The notes under the pieces: model-generated
Told to the model about the DNA's origin: nothing
Database searches by the model: none
What the model saw: only the letters and a program-made list of their open reading frames with translations
Assembly (NCBI GenBank): GCA_029721515.1
Contig: CM056561.1
Coordinates: 7,526,001-7,590,000 of the forward strand
Source of the DNA: Synanceia verrucosa
Lineage: Eukaryota > Chordata > Actinopteri > Perciformes > Synanceiidae
Length of the DNA stretch: 64,000 nt
Direction: 5' to 3'
In this document: positions 10,101 to 23,152 of the stretch, one piece after another
Layout of the letters: every line of letters begins with the position of its first letter
Numbering within the stretch: position 1 is the first letter of the stretch
Position numbers and translations under genes: made by a program

Positions 10101-13100
10101 ATCAAGATGTTTTGGCTTAGCCTTTGAGGAGCTATCCATTCCTCTTGATCCATTAATTTAAATGTAGTCTATTGGCAGGCAGGATCCTGCTCAGATTCAA
10201 GCTCATTAGAGCTTGGTGTAGAATACAGTCATTCAGAATGTAACACCAGTTACTGACAAAAAAATCTAATCACTTGATTGATCTCCATCCTTCACTAACT
10301 ATAAGTTAGGTTTACAACCAACAATAATTTCATAATTGATTAATACACAGAGTGGTGAACACATTTATTATTACAAACCCTGCCACCGTTGCCCTACATT
10401 AAAACTGTCGCTGATTAGTGAAGTATGTCTCTGTGACAATTAAGTCACCAGTATGTGCAGGCTCTTTTATCAAAATGATGTCTTTATAATGCCAAAATAT
10501 AGTCATTTATACAGTTGTTGTTATCCATACATTTTTAAAATGTAAAGCATAAAGATATAGTAAAAAATAGCAGAGCACGTTATTATTTTTTGATTGAAAA
10601 TTGCAGTTGCAAGAACAGAAAAAAAATATTTTTTACTGGTTGGTGTGACTTTTTAGAGTAAGTGTTCTGGCTCAAATTTGGGTAAATAAAAAAGTGAATT
10701 CACTTTTAAATTCCTCACTCCTGTTCAAAATGTTGAAGAGTAGGGAACTCAGTAGTCTGAATTAAAGCACTTCGTGATGCTGGATGGTCTTTGAGACGAA
10801 CAGAGCAGGTGGTTTAATACATTTGTTAAGACTGTATATAATTTATTTTATTCATCGATTGATTAATCTATAACAAAAAATGGCCATAGAGCCTGTTGTG
10901 ACATTTTTTGTCTGACAATAAATATATTAAATTCATCATACAAAACAAAGAAGAGCTGCACATCCTAACATCTGACATGCTCAAATGATATAGAAATACA
11001 TCAGTGTGGCTACATTCAAAATAGGAGAATGCTTAACAAAGAACATTATGCCTGGAAAACAAGCAGCCTGTGTGCCTAAGTGATGTATTGCAAGTTGGGT
11101 AAAACATGCAAAAACAAACAAAGAATTGATCGCAAAAGCATGCCATCTGAAAGCTTGCTGTTGTAAACAGCATTATTTTGGAACCATAACACATAAAACT
11201 CAGAAATATTCACTCAGGGATTGTGAGCAGATTATTTCCTTATTTCCTAGCCTGCACATACCACATACGCACATTTCACAAGTTGTGCCAAATCCTCAAA
11301 TTAACATTTAATGGTTAAAATGCTCAGTAGCATATACATTAAACAGGAGATTTCTTGTGAAAATGTCAACATTTTAATGGCAGTGACAGCCAGACTGAAA
11401 ATTGCTAAATGACAAACTAATGATGTGGACTGGGTGGGGATGATAACGTGGTATTTTTGTGAGGTTTTTTTTTTTTTTTAATTCTAGTTATGGTTACAAT
11501 AAGACATGATTCTGAATAGCATGTGTAGTCAAGGGTTAGAAAACTGTCTGTCAAAATAAAAACATGTTGAACGCTTATTCAGTACACCTTGCATTTCTGA
11601 AGGTCACACAGGTCTGCACCTTGCTAAGTGTGTGTAGACATGGTTTTTACATTTTGAGCATTATATGTTCTTCTGAATGTTGTCATTCGCTGTGGGGGTG
11701 GTTTTGATTTATGTACGTTTTGAATTGCACCTGGAATTTGTCTGTGCGAGCAGCCAAAACAGATTTTCCACTGCAGAGGAATAAAAAGGTCAAAGCCACC
11801 CTGAAACTGTCTGTCACATGTCAAAATGTCATGTGAATATAATGCAGTGTAAGGTTAGTTCACTTATTTTAAATGCGTTTTTCAAGAGAAAATATAATGT
11901 TTATCCATATCTGTAATAAATATACAGTCAATATCAAATACTATTTCTAGATTCATTTCAATGGCACTTCATATATACAGTATATTTTTACTTTTTATTT
12001 GATGCTCACAGTTACAATATTTTTATTAACATTTTATTAACTCAAAGTGTGTAATTGCTGATTTAAGATGCTACATTTTTTTATAAAAAGGAAAATTCAA
12101 AACAAATTCAAGACAAAATGAATTATTTGGCTTCTGTTAGAGCATTCAAATACATTCATTAGAGCTTCTTTTTAGAGAAAATTTGCTCAAACTATGACAA
12201 TTATAGGGCTTCTATTCACCAGGGGTTCATATGGGCAGGTAGAATAAGTAATTTAATATTATATATAAACCCCTCTCTATTTCTAAATATACTCTACAGA
12301 TTACAGGCAGCTTTCTTTCTTTACATCCTAAAATCCGACATGGAATGAATGACACAGTTGTGTGAGTTAAAATTATTTCTTTTTTTAGTACTAAGTACTG
12401 TTAAAGGCATAGTGTACGATCAGTACACCAAACGAGTCCTGTAACTGTGGAATTTAATATTATCTTGTTATGGAAATAAATATCTTAAAATAAATACTTA
12501 AAAATCAACTTTCTCTCTTTCACACGGTTGGCAGGGAGAAATGGAATGAGGAACTCTTGATGTATTTCAGGAAAATCAAGCACAAAGTTGCGGATGCCAT
12601 CACAGTCAAACGCTCGCTTTAACTTTAACAATAAACTCAACTTTATTGACAGTAAAAAGTTTTGATAATATCGAGGGGCACGCATTTGTAACTGCAAAAA
12701 CATCTTGGAAAGCAACATGACTTGTTGAAATAATGAGGCAGTTGTACATCTTTAACTTTGAGGTAAAGTGTTTTGTCATGTTACGTCATTCACAAAATAT
12801 CGTATAACATTGAAAAGTTCACACAAGGAGACAAAAACCCATGCCTCATTTTCACTTCTTGAAAGCACTTCACATTTCAAAAAATAATTCACAATTCAGG
12901 GAAAAGCAGAAAATGACGAGCACACATGCTATAGTCCATTCACACACATTTCTCTACTTATCAAACCAAGTGCATTTTAGATCACTTTTTTTTCTGAAAT
13001 AGTTTCAAGTATATTTTTGCCTGCGATCGAAAAAAATCAACTTAAACTATGAAGCAGCAAACCCCACAATAACAAGTAAGAATACTGAGTTTGGTCTTAT

Positions 13101-14554
13101 TCATGTTCCCAATATTAACATTATCAGATAACTCACCATACTGTAGCAATAAGGTATTTGGGTGCTAGAAAGAAGCAGGAGGTAACATTTCATGGACTTG
13201 AGGAATATGCTGGATAAGATTTGGAATATAGCTGATTAAATACACCAAGGCTGAAACAAACAACACTAGATAGATAATCACAAGTGATAACTGAACAGAG
13301 CCAAACTGATTCATTAATTCATTTTTAAATAATGAATTTGTTAATTCACTTACATTATGCAAATTGTTCAAAACCTCAGCCTCGACTGCCGAGTGCAAAA
13401 CCACAAAAGAATTGTTTTAGTTGGACTGATATTTAATTCTCAGTCACACGTTGCAGCAAACTTGAGTGCAGAACCAGTGCAACGCTGTGGGATTCTGTAG
13501 AAGGCCGGCTCCGTTAAAAATACTCTGCTGTTGCAAATTAGACGATCAATTATTGTGAGTATTATGCCATTTATCAGTGCAGTGGAACAATCACAGGAAA
13601 GAAAAAAAAAATGTAAAGCCATCGAGTGCTTCGGCAAAGATGTTCATATATAAGCAGGGAACCAAGTGCAATCCTGTATAGGTATAGCACCCTGGCCCAT
13701 CTCAGTCAGGCTCTTGCTGTACACAACACATGGCTCGTGGTCTGATCTGCACCAGTATTCTAAGGCTCACTTTAAAATCCAAAAACCTATTTTACAATCT
13801 GAGCCCTGAAGACCCTAAATGTGTTCAAGTTCATTTCCCTCATGGTTTTGCTTCATCCTGATAGTCTCACTGTGCAGCTGCAAATATTCTCTTTTGAAGT
13901 GACTTTACACGCGTGCTGTAAACAATGTATTCCTAGCAGCATACTACTGTAGGAGTTAAGGCAATCCATTTCTGTGCTTCGTCTGTGACAAAAGCCCCTC
14001 CCAAACCCAGAGGTACAACACTCAGTGCATATTAAGCTTACCTGACACACAACACAATGTACCCCCTTAACCACAAAAACAAAGCTCTTAGTGCATACAA
14101 AGCATGCCAAATAGAATTCTTAAAATGTGCATGCCGTGCTTTCCTTAACTGCTTGTGCACATGGCCTCTCCAAAGTGCTAACTAAATTACTCAGCAAAAG
14201 ATGGCTAGTCAAGATTTTTCAGCACCAGTTCCCCTCCACTGTTTTTTTTAGTTAAGAGGAAATCCCCAAAGAAGGCACTTTTGAAGCAAAACCAGTTGTT
14301 TTGCAGGATGATTTGATATGGGAGTGCAATCAATCATAGAATGTAATTTGCCTCCACTTAACTTTAAATGGTGCGGTGAAAAGATTTTTCACTCATGTCT
14401 GCTTTAGTTTAATAAATATTCTCACAATAAAACCACAAATCATTTAGCCCACACTAGGGATTTAAAGCAACTGATCTGGTGCAGAACAAACAGGAGCCTA
14501 ACAACTTTAGAAAGCAGCAGTCACCTCTACTCATCCGACTGCCATCCCCTCTCC
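10101..14554 (-). other. Region downstream of ikzf4, probably including its 3' UTR
   Basis: There is no coding frame here. The part nearest ikzf4 (about 12.0-14.55 kb) is plausibly its 3' UTR, since vertebrate Ikaros-family transcripts often have UTRs of several kilobases. Several minus-strand AATAAA words exist (TTTATT on plus, for example near 11995 and 10840), so the poly(A) site cannot be chosen. The rest is AT-rich intergenic DNA. Confidence 0.4.
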
Positions 14555-17500
14555 TCAGCCCATCTGATGCTCTCCACGACTGATGTGAGATGAGAACTCG
14601 TAGCGGTCCTGGCTGCGGTGGCCACAGATGTTGCACTCGAAGGGTTGGCGGAAGCCGTGGCAGCCCATGTGGATGGTGAACATGACGTGGTCCAAGAAGA
14701 GGATGCGACAGTGCCGGCAGTGGAAGGAGCGCACGGGCCGGCCATCCCTGTCTAACACCTGCACAGTCTCCATGGAAGAAAGAGGTGAGACAGGGCTCCT
14801 CTTTGCTATGGCAGGGGGAACAGGACATGCTCTCTCCCACTCGGGGTCCAAGTCTTTGGCCTGTCTGAGGCTGGAAGTGGGATGGCTGCGGGGCAGCGCT
14901 GGGGTCTGGTAGTGGAGGTGGTGGTTGTTGGAGGTACTTGTCGGGGCTGAAGCCCTTGTGCTCTGCTCTTCTGCTGTGCTCTCTGTGTCTGTAGAGTCGG
15001 GGCAGCCGTTCGGCGAGGTGGTGTGACTATGGGCAGAGCGCTGGTCGTCGCGGCCTTCACCTGCCTCCCGCCCCGCCAGCCCAAGAGACACTGCTGCAAG
15101 CCCACCGCCACCATGGGCTCGGGGGCCTTGAGGAGTCACGTTGTTGTTGATGGAGCCCATGACGGTGCGTACCTCTGACAGGAACGCGTGATGGAGCTGA
15201 GACTGTATAGGCAGCACATGGTTCTCCCCTTTACCCCTGCCGCCTTGGAGATGTGGAGCAGCCATCCCAGCAGAGTCCCCAGCAGGCTGAGAGCTCATGA
15301 GGTCTCCGTCCTTCTCAGAGCCAGAGGACAATTCATAAGGTGCTTCAGGTAGGTCAAGGTGCATGTGCTTTTCACCTATGAAAAGGAAATTCAGTGATAA
15401 ACAACAATTTAGTAGGAGGGTCTCCTGGACCAAGTGTTTCCAAACTGCAAGTATGTGCATTTGGCCAACTTTATCAAGCTAAACATATGTCATCATTATT
15501 GCATAATATGAATTAAGTAATAATAAGCAGGTGTAATTTGTAACATATTTCTGAACTCATTAAATGTGACTAACATGGAATGTCTCATTAAAATAAACTT
15601 ACCCAAAAACTTCTGTGGTGTTGACCTCTTCCGTTTGGTGACACTATTAGCCAGTCTGTCCACAAACTGGATTTTTTCATTGGATGGCTGGAGCACAGGT
15701 TTAGTAATTGTCTCCATATTTACTGACTCGTCACCTGCAAAGAGAAAGCCCTTCATCATCAACATGCCGACTAACTCATTATTTGTACAAATATGCTCAA
15801 CTGGCTTGGTTTAATCCATTTGCATTATTTAACTGGCAAGCTCATGGTCTATAGAAGTGAATGATTTCAATGTGTGTGAAATGTTACCCTGCGCTGGCTG
15901 TGCAATGACTGCTGTCTGGTGGTCCAGACTCTTCAGATAATTATGGCAGCGCTCCAGATGTTCGTCGAGTGTGCTCTGTTGTTTGTAGCTGCGACTACAA
16001 TAGCTACACTTGAAAGGTTTTCCCACCGTTGGAGAAGACGCTGAAATTGAGAGAAAAAAATACTAAAACTAACTAAAACTTACATCCTAGAAATTTATTT
16101 ATTGTAATTTGCTCAGAGAGATACTAGAGTGGTCTTCTTTATTACAATGTTAAAATATGTTGAAGAGACCAATGTATTGGCTATTATTTGCTAGGTTTGA
16201 GCGAATAGATTTCCCCAATGATTGGTAATTCCTGAAATTGTTCTATATTGCTTGCCAGAAAACTCATTACCCTTCACCGCAACGTTTCCTCTTAGTAAGC
16301 CGTCAGAGAGACTGACGTCAATTCGGTGAAATCCGATTTGTAAGAATCTTTTCTTCGAAAATGAACCTTATGAACCTATGTGACCCGTGGAGATCCACCA
16401 AGGCCTACTGTACCAAGACTGTGACAACACCTGTGTGTTCACAAATTGAAAGCGCCAACAGGATTTCCTGTTTTCACAAACTGTTAAATGTCATATTTTG
16501 TCATGTGTTTTACAGTACATTCTGTTGAAGACCTATTTCCTCTGAGCTTCACAGAAGGGGCCGTTCTAATACATCTCCACTTCTACTGTTGTTTTATACA
16601 TTAATCTTCATCCCAATAAGCAATAAAATCAGTCTGGAACAACTGGCTTAATATGTTATTAGAAACAATTAAAAAGCTCTTCATTCCGTATGTTTGATGT
16701 GTTAAAGCTCACTGATTTACCTGCATGTGTACGTAGATGCCCAGTCAGGGCGTCTCTTCGGCGACAAGCGTAGTTGCAAATAGGACATTTGAAAGGCTTC
16801 TCTCCTGAATGTAACTTGATGTGGCGCAACAGGTTTCCCTTCTGGGTGAAGGAAGCTCCACACTGGTTGCATTGGAACGGCCTCTCGCCTGTGAACACAA
16901 GAATGGATTTTAGACAAGTATTGCCTTTTTTTGATGACATTTAAGTTAATATTCTGTACTTGTCATTGCCTTGCTTGCTGACCTGTGTGGCTTCGCTTGT
17001 GCACCATCAGCACGTTGGGGCCGATGCAGATCATGCCACACACCTCACACTGGAGCTTCCCATTGGGCAGCCGGATAGGTCCTGGTGAAAGAGCATTCGA
17101 ACTGGCCATGTCATTGTACATGCTCCCTCGTTCTACTCCAGCCCCAGTGTACTCTGTGCTCCCTTCTTCCATGGGGTCATCCCTCCTGCTCTCTTCCCTC
17201 ACAGCCTCTCTGTTCTCTGGTTGTGGAGCACCTGGTGACTCTTCATCACTGCACAGCTCAACCTTGATGGAGTTTGCTGAGCAGAGAGAGGGTGAAGGAA
17301 AAACATATATACTTTCATATATTAATGTTAATAAAGGATTCCATAGAGACTATGTGGCCACAGTGAAACAAAGGAATCATAGCTGACCACTAAGGGAGCG
17401 GTGTGGTGAGGACTGCTGACTGTTTGGGGACCTCGCTGAAGGGCCCTGCAACCCGCCGTAAAAATCCTGCTCTGTTGATGACTCTCCTCCGTTACCTTAA

Positions 17501-17656
17501 ACACAAAATATAGCCATGTCTTTTTTTTAATTGTTGATTCTTCTTAATGTCTTCAGACTGTACACATAAATGTACAATAGTTTACTCTTTATATATATAT
17601 ATGTATATACTCTTACCTTGTGCATATGAGCGTCCATTGCAGTCATCAGCATTCAT
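14555..17656 (-). CDS. ikzf4: Ikaros-family zinc finger protein 4 (Eos)
   Basis: This is a sequence-specific nuclear repressor or activator of lymphoid and neural genes; family members dimerise through C-terminal fingers. Minus-strand coding exons, in order: 17617-17656, 17388-17495, 16983-17276, 16721-16888, 15888-16040, 15603-15734, 14555-15375. Together they give 571 residues, and every junction is split after the first codon base. Four N-terminal C2H2 fingers bind DNA (about residues 121-146, 150-172, 178-200, 211-234); finger 2 contains CNQCGASFTQKGNLLRH. Two C-terminal dimerisation fingers lie at about 516-567 (CRILFLDHVMFTIHMGCH, QDRYEFSSHISRGEH). SANSIKVE, DRLANS-TKRKRSTPQK and NGCPDSTDTES are shared with Eos/Helios, and overall length and sequence fit Eos best. 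The start is the first ATG in exon 17617-17671. An additional N-terminal exon is possible. Confidence 0.93.
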
Positions 17657-18599
17657 TCTCTCACCAGATGCCTTCAGAAAAACAATTTAAAAGCAGATTT
17701 TTCAATGTGACCCATTCATATTGATCATTTTTGAGATCCAATTTACAAATTTCAATCACATGAAAATTAACCATATAAAATATGGTTAAATACTTACCAG
17801 CTGTTTGTTGTTGCAATAATAAGGCACACAAACTAATACAAGTGTAATAATAATACTTTCACTATATAATAAACCAGTTAACTGGAGTTCAGCCCTGTTA
17901 TTAATGTAACCAGCAAATGAATACGAGCCGCTCTACATTTATAGAAAGCTAACAACCATGGAGGAGGAGTTGAAACTCCGGGGGGTGGACAAAATAGCTG
18001 GAACACCTTACACTATTGACAAAATCTCAACAAAATTTGATACTCTGATTTGAACTCTGTTGATCGCACCAAGAGTGTTAAGAGGAAAAGAAAACATGTA
18101 AGTAGAGAAAATACAGTAATTTAAAAAACAAAATTCAAGTTAGAAAGCTATATAGAGCATAGCAAGCTATCCTAATTAAAAATGTAGACCTATGCACAGA
18201 GCCATATTTTCTGTTAATCTAAATATATAAACAACAATAATACTGAATTTTGTAGAGATTAAATTATATGTTAAATTATTTATAAATTGTGTTTATACAT
18301 ATATTTGCATTGTTTTTTTTAACTGTTAATTCTTCCTGTTATTTTGTCCACCCCTCTGTATAAGTGTAATAGGCTAATAATAACACATCATGACGGGATT
18401 TATTCTAGGTTAAATGGTGCAATTACTCCACAGCAGAGAGCAAAGTGCAAACAGATATGGAGACCAGCCCACATCAATTTCCAACAGTGGCGGTGCTGAG
18501 TTTTTCCAGACAGACAACATGTTGATCTGATGCGATTTGAGATGATGCTTCATATATTCCACATTGGAAAGAAATAGAGGGAGGGAGACAGAAATAACC

Positions 18600-19410
18600 T
18601 GATGTACAATGCTGCACCTTTTGCCCAAATGGATGACAACAACAATGGATAGAGGAGACGAAGCTGGGGGGGGAAGAGGCGGAGACAACGAAGCGCAGGG
18701 AAAATTAATATCCTGGCATTGGGGAGCAACAGGCGCTGATGCAGCCGAGGACGCGCCAGTCACACCAGGGCACGGCGATTAAAAACACACACAGACAGAC
18801 ACACAGGGGGACGCGAACCAGCGCCGACCTTTGCCTGTCAATCCTTTTCTGGGTGACTGTGCAGTAAAACACATTACATTTACAAAGAACTATCACGTTG
18901 CGTCCCCGTGTACGCGCGGCTGCTTGTTTTAGCCATGGTCCATTATGACACCAATGAGCCCGTGGACGGTCGAGACAGCGGCGAGACAATAACGGCAATT
19001 TGTTGCAGGAGTTACCACGGTCCAAATTGTCCGCATGAACGCGACTGTCACCCGACATCGAGCACGTCAAACTGGCCAGGGCTGTGCAATGTTTCTCATG
19101 AGCCGTTGCTATGGCACCCGACCACACGACAAATGGCATTCGCCCCACCAACTACTCAAAAACACGCAACACTTCCACATTAAAACCGATGGATGGTCTT
19201 ACCGAGCGCCGCGGTGATGTCCACAAGCCTCCTCCTTACCTGGCGACCTATCGGTGTTTTCCTTTTTTAATTGTCTGGATAGCTGTTTGTTTTCCCAGGC
19301 GACGACAGCATCTCCGGGATTTTTTTTTTACCTGGGAATCCCAAACAACTTCCGGGCCCATGCTGGGATACAGACCGAATAATTGTACAACAGAGCTCCT
19401 GATTCAGTGA
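18600..19410 (-). promoter_or_regulatory. ikzf4: Probable ikzf4 promoter and 5' non-coding exon
   Basis: This region is CpG-richer than its surroundings and contains ETS-type CCGGAAGT (minus strand, near 19350). Minus-strand donors occur at CGCCAG|GTAAGG (exon edge about 19242) and GCTCG|GTAAGA (about 19205). Either could end a 5' non-coding exon that joins the acceptor at 17672. The transcription start is inferred, not seen. Confidence 0.4.
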
Positions 19411-19693
19411 TTGTCGAATGCATCGATGCATGTCAGCTCCGGGTACACAGGTGCTGAGAATGTGATGAAATGTGTGCCACTAGAACTCATAAGCTTTAAA
19501 GAATGCATTATTATGGGCTACCATGCATTAATAATATATGTTGTTGAAATCCTGCATGCCAGCTACATTTAGTGAAATGATTCATGGAAAAATACAGACT
19601 GTTTATAAGCTATTCTGCTTCCGGAGATGCTGAAAAATGAAGTAGGCGTGTCATTTACAATTTCTTTCTCTCCCTCTTTATATAAAATGTGTC

Positions 19694-19699
19694 TTTATT
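19694..19699 (-). terminator. dnajc22: Probable dnajc22 polyadenylation signal
   Basis: TTTATT on plus is AATAAA on minus. It lies about 370 bases after the dnajc22 stop codon and before the ikzf4 promoter region. Confidence 0.45.
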
Positions 19700-19907
19700 A
19701 TTATCATGAATAATAACAATAAATATTGTTATTGTCATGATTATTATTAAATCATTTAATGGCATATTTTAGTATTCGTGCTGTGATATTGAAGGATATG
19801 TATTTGGGAGTTTCAGTCCAGGATTTAACAGTAAGCAAGCACGTATTAAAACACGCAAGTGAAATTGTTGTCATGAAATAGTTTATGGTGATATTACAGC
19901 TGTAGCA

Positions 19908-19921
19908 CCACAAGGTGGCAG
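19908..19921 (+). promoter_or_regulatory. CTCF-like motif
   Basis: CCACAAGGTGGCAG fits the CTCF core. It lies between the dnajc22 stop codon and the ikzf4 promoter, within the probable dnajc22 3' UTR. Binding is inferred. Confidence 0.45.
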
Positions 19922-20066
19922 CAAAGTTGTTGTTTTTTTCAGATCAATTCTAACTCAGCAGTCACACAACAGTGAAATGAGTTTCTGTGCATTTATGTTC
20001 CTTGAATAATGAGTGAAAAACAATGAAGCCATCAAGAATTTCACAGTGCCATCACAGGAAACGGGA

Positions 20067-20355
20067 CTACTTTTTGAATCGACGTGGTTTGTGCCGTCTT
20101 AGAAGGACTTCGTAAGCCTCGTGGATCTTCATGAACATGGCCTCAGCATCCTTGCTGGGGTTGTGGTCTGGATGCCATGTCTTGGCAAGCTCCCTATAGC
20201 TGCGAGTTATGTCTTCAAGAGAGGCCTCTACTTCCAGTGACAACACCTGCAACACATGTTTGGAGATAATGACCCAAAACATTTAAATAAATAGGCCTAC
20301 TTTATGTTCAGACTAATGCACAGTATACACCTCGAGGTATAATAACCTTAATTTG

Positions 20356-20427
<72 letters not shown>

Positions 20428-20483
20428 TATATATATATATACGTATATATAATGTATAAATATATGTAAGTATAAATATATAC

Positions 20484-20543
<60 letters not shown>

Positions 20544-21493
20544 GGCTCACCTGCAGAGCCTCTTTTTCTCTCTCAGTGTACTCTTTGAGCAATATTTCCA
20601 GCACCTTCCTCCAAGCGTCTTCATAATACCCCCCTCCGGTAACAACACACAACAGCCGGTATGGCATTAAAAGAATGTACTCAAACACATTTCTGAGCCA
20701 AGGCAGGAACCAGAAAATATCCAGCAGTGCTGCTACACAGTCAGACAGGTAGTACAATGTGGCTGTGGTGTTATGGAAAACACAGTAACCCAGCGGAGCA
20801 GAGAAGGCCAGCCAGGCTAGACTGAGTCTGTAGAGCCGTGGACCTGGATGAAAGACATTGGCTCTTAGTGTGTCTTAAAGATTAAGTGGTACGGTGGTGT
20901 AAAACGTGTAAATGGCATTCTTATAATTGTGAGATCATCTCACCGAGTTCCTGTGTGCTCCCAGATGACGGTCGAGGTTTGACCCTGCGGTGCTGTGCAG
21001 CAGTTACAGTGGCAGCCAGGCTTATAGGAAGAGGAGACAAGGTGCTGCCATAGAATATTGGGGAGGTTATGAGACAAGTCATCAATGTTTTTGGGAGATC
21101 AGAAGTCTGCTGGCCAATACAGGACACCAAGTGTACCCCTGCGCCCACACTTAAAGGCAGTACAATCAAGTAGAAGAAACTGAGGGAATTCAGTCCAATC
21201 AGAGCCACAGTGCCAAAGTAAATCCCAACACACACCTGTCCAACAAATCTAACGGGGCCTACAGGTGGCAGGGCTGTGGAAGGAGGTGTTTTTCTCTCTT
21301 TCTCTGCATCTTGATTGGCCTCACAAACATATGCAGGAATACGTATGACCTCTCTCGCCCAGCCAAACCCAAATCCTCCCAGGGTTAGCATCCACAGCAG
21401 AGCATGGCTGTCTCTTCCTAAATATAAATGGTGAAGGCCCAAAGGCCCGCCTACTGCCCACAGGGCATACGCTACCATGACACTTTTTACCAT
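20067..21493 (-). CDS. dnajc22: DnaJ homolog subfamily C member 22
   Basis: This is a multi-pass membrane protein with a C-terminal J domain (relative of fly wurst), expected to recruit Hsc70 to a membrane process such as clathrin-dependent endocytosis. Minus-strand coding exons: 20944-21493, 20551-20843, 20067-20246, giving 340 residues, against about 341 in human. The N-terminus has the TM2-type motif YALWAVGGPLGLHHLYLGRD and several hydrophobic helices (TSPIFYGS is also conserved). The second exon adds more membrane segments ending LLMPYRLLCVVTGGGYYED. The third exon holds the J domain with its catalytic HPD at residues 306-308 (AKTWHPDHNPS) and a basic C-terminus. An acceptor-like CCTGTACAG about 14 bases before the ATG suggests a 5' non-coding exon. 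A long TA microsatellite fills most of intron 2. The gene is head-to-head with lmbr1l. Confidence 0.93.
20361..20542. repeat. (TA)n microsatellite in dnajc22 intron 2
   Basis: Two long runs of alternating TA (20361-20415 and about 20485-20542) flank a degenerate TA/TG/CG section. On the gene strand the repeat begins only nine bases after the exon 2 donor. It also produces a false open frame of alternating Ile and Tyr on the minus strand. Confidence 0.95.
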
Positions 21494-22900
21494 CCTGTGG
21501 CCTCAGTGGATCTGTACAGGTGAATACGAGTCATCCTCCATGAGTACCTGCAATGAAGTAATAGAGGAGTTTAATATTAGGCTTTTGATCACATCACATA
21601 TTTTGGTGTGTTTGCCCAGAGTGCTTGCTGGTATCTTGGCAAAGGGATTTTTAATCTCTGTGATCCACTTCCCCGCATGGTTGAATAATATATTATATAA
21701 GAGGGATTTATTTTAGCTTGTGAAGGGCATTGTCATTTTAAGCCATTATGTGATTCAAAACATAACTGTCTATGTTATTACACGTGTTGTTTTCAGATAC
21801 ATATCACACACTGTACAAAACGTCAGAAATTTAGAAGGTAGACCCCAGCCTTTCTCTAAAGGCCAATTCACAGCTAATCCAAAGACTATAGCAGACTGGC
21901 TGTTCAATGTATTTACTTTTTAAACTACATTTCAGACATATTTGGTTTTATCTAATCAAAAATAGGTTACTTACTGAGCCTGTAATTTAATATCCTTTTC
22001 CCAATAAATCCTTTCCTGTCCTTTCCGTAGTTGAAGTTGGTGCATGTTGTTGCAATAGTTGGACTTTGGATCATGACAATGATGAGCCCATCTGATGTGA
22101 TAAGGTGAGGTAAAGGTCTACGAGAGACATTTGTGAGAGACAGGAAACTGATGTTTTGTGAACTACAGCAAACTGGTCTGTAAACCCTTTAGAGTGCATT
22201 GCAAACACAGGGCTATACACAGATTAAGAACATTAAAAACAAAATTAAAACAATGAAAACAAGAGGTGGAAATATTCAGGTTCTTTATGTACAGAAATTT
22301 AAAATAACACCACCACCATGTACAAATTAAATAACATAATATTATATTATTTAACAAATAAAAAATTGAAGTAGGTTACATTAGGTATTATAAGGGAAGC
22401 ACAGACATTATGACCACTGTCTGTGTTTTTTTGTGTATTTTTGTATGCACTAATTGTGTAACAACATTTAATCTGTGACCATGAAGCAAATTTGAACTGC
22501 TGATGGATAATTAGTTTATTATAGTCATTGTTTATTATTGAGTTCAGAATTAATAATGTGCGAAGTAAAAATAGGCTACTTGTCTTATAAAAGTAATGAA
22601 GTAGAAATTAAAAGTGGCATAACATGAGAATCTTTAGAAAGTAAAGCTACTTTAAGTTATTTACAGATGCTCAGAAATGTAAACATAATCTTAAACTTTA
22701 ATGTCATTGGTGTCATTTCGTTACGTACTGTGTATAGGCCTAAAGTAAGTTGAATCTCATCTTATCTAATTAATTCTCCATTACCCGTAGCCTAAATTTG
22801 ACTCTAGTTGACTCATCTCAGGTATGTTAATGAGGCGCACACACCTTTAGGTATGAACAGCATGAATGTGATGATGATGTTGCGGTATTAATTATAGTGG
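21494..22900. other. Intergenic region between head-to-head dnajc22 and lmbr1l
   Basis: No coding sequence is supported. It should contain the dnajc22 promoter and any upstream non-coding exon. The right part, beyond 22.8 kb, rises in GC towards the lmbr1l start. Confidence 0.5.
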
Positions 22901-23152
22901 TACCTGTACAGCTCGACCTTTGCGTGTTTCCGCCCCTGTGCGCGGCCCCGCCCCCTGGACACCCCTCCTTGGAGCTGATTTATCGGGGAGCGGATAGAAG
23001 CTAGCAGCAGCAGGCTAGCTCAGCACAACCAATGCATCCGGACCTAACAGCCAAACAGCCACGGCTTTACTAACAACATGCTCCGTGTTTTTACTTTTTA
23101 ACCATCTCCTCCAGCGCGTTTGAGCCTGAGGATACTGTTATGGTGTCGGAGA
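22900..23152 (+). promoter_or_regulatory. lmbr1l: lmbr1l promoter and 5' UTR (GC boxes)
   Basis: The local GC rise includes CCGCCCC words (near 22931 and 22948), a GCTAGC-rich patch (23010-23025) and no clear TATA box, as in a CpG-type promoter. The probable 5' UTR carries an upstream ATG at 23140 in good context that overlaps the main start out of frame. Confidence 0.55.

Noticed and set aside
14628..14912. 94-codon plus-strand frame
   Set aside because: It is the antisense shadow of the ikzf4 last exon, which has strong zinc-finger homology on the minus strand.
20359..20757. Open frame ending in alternating Ile-Tyr
   Set aside because: Only its first part is dnajc22 exon 2. The Ile-Tyr tail is translation of the TA microsatellite in the intron.
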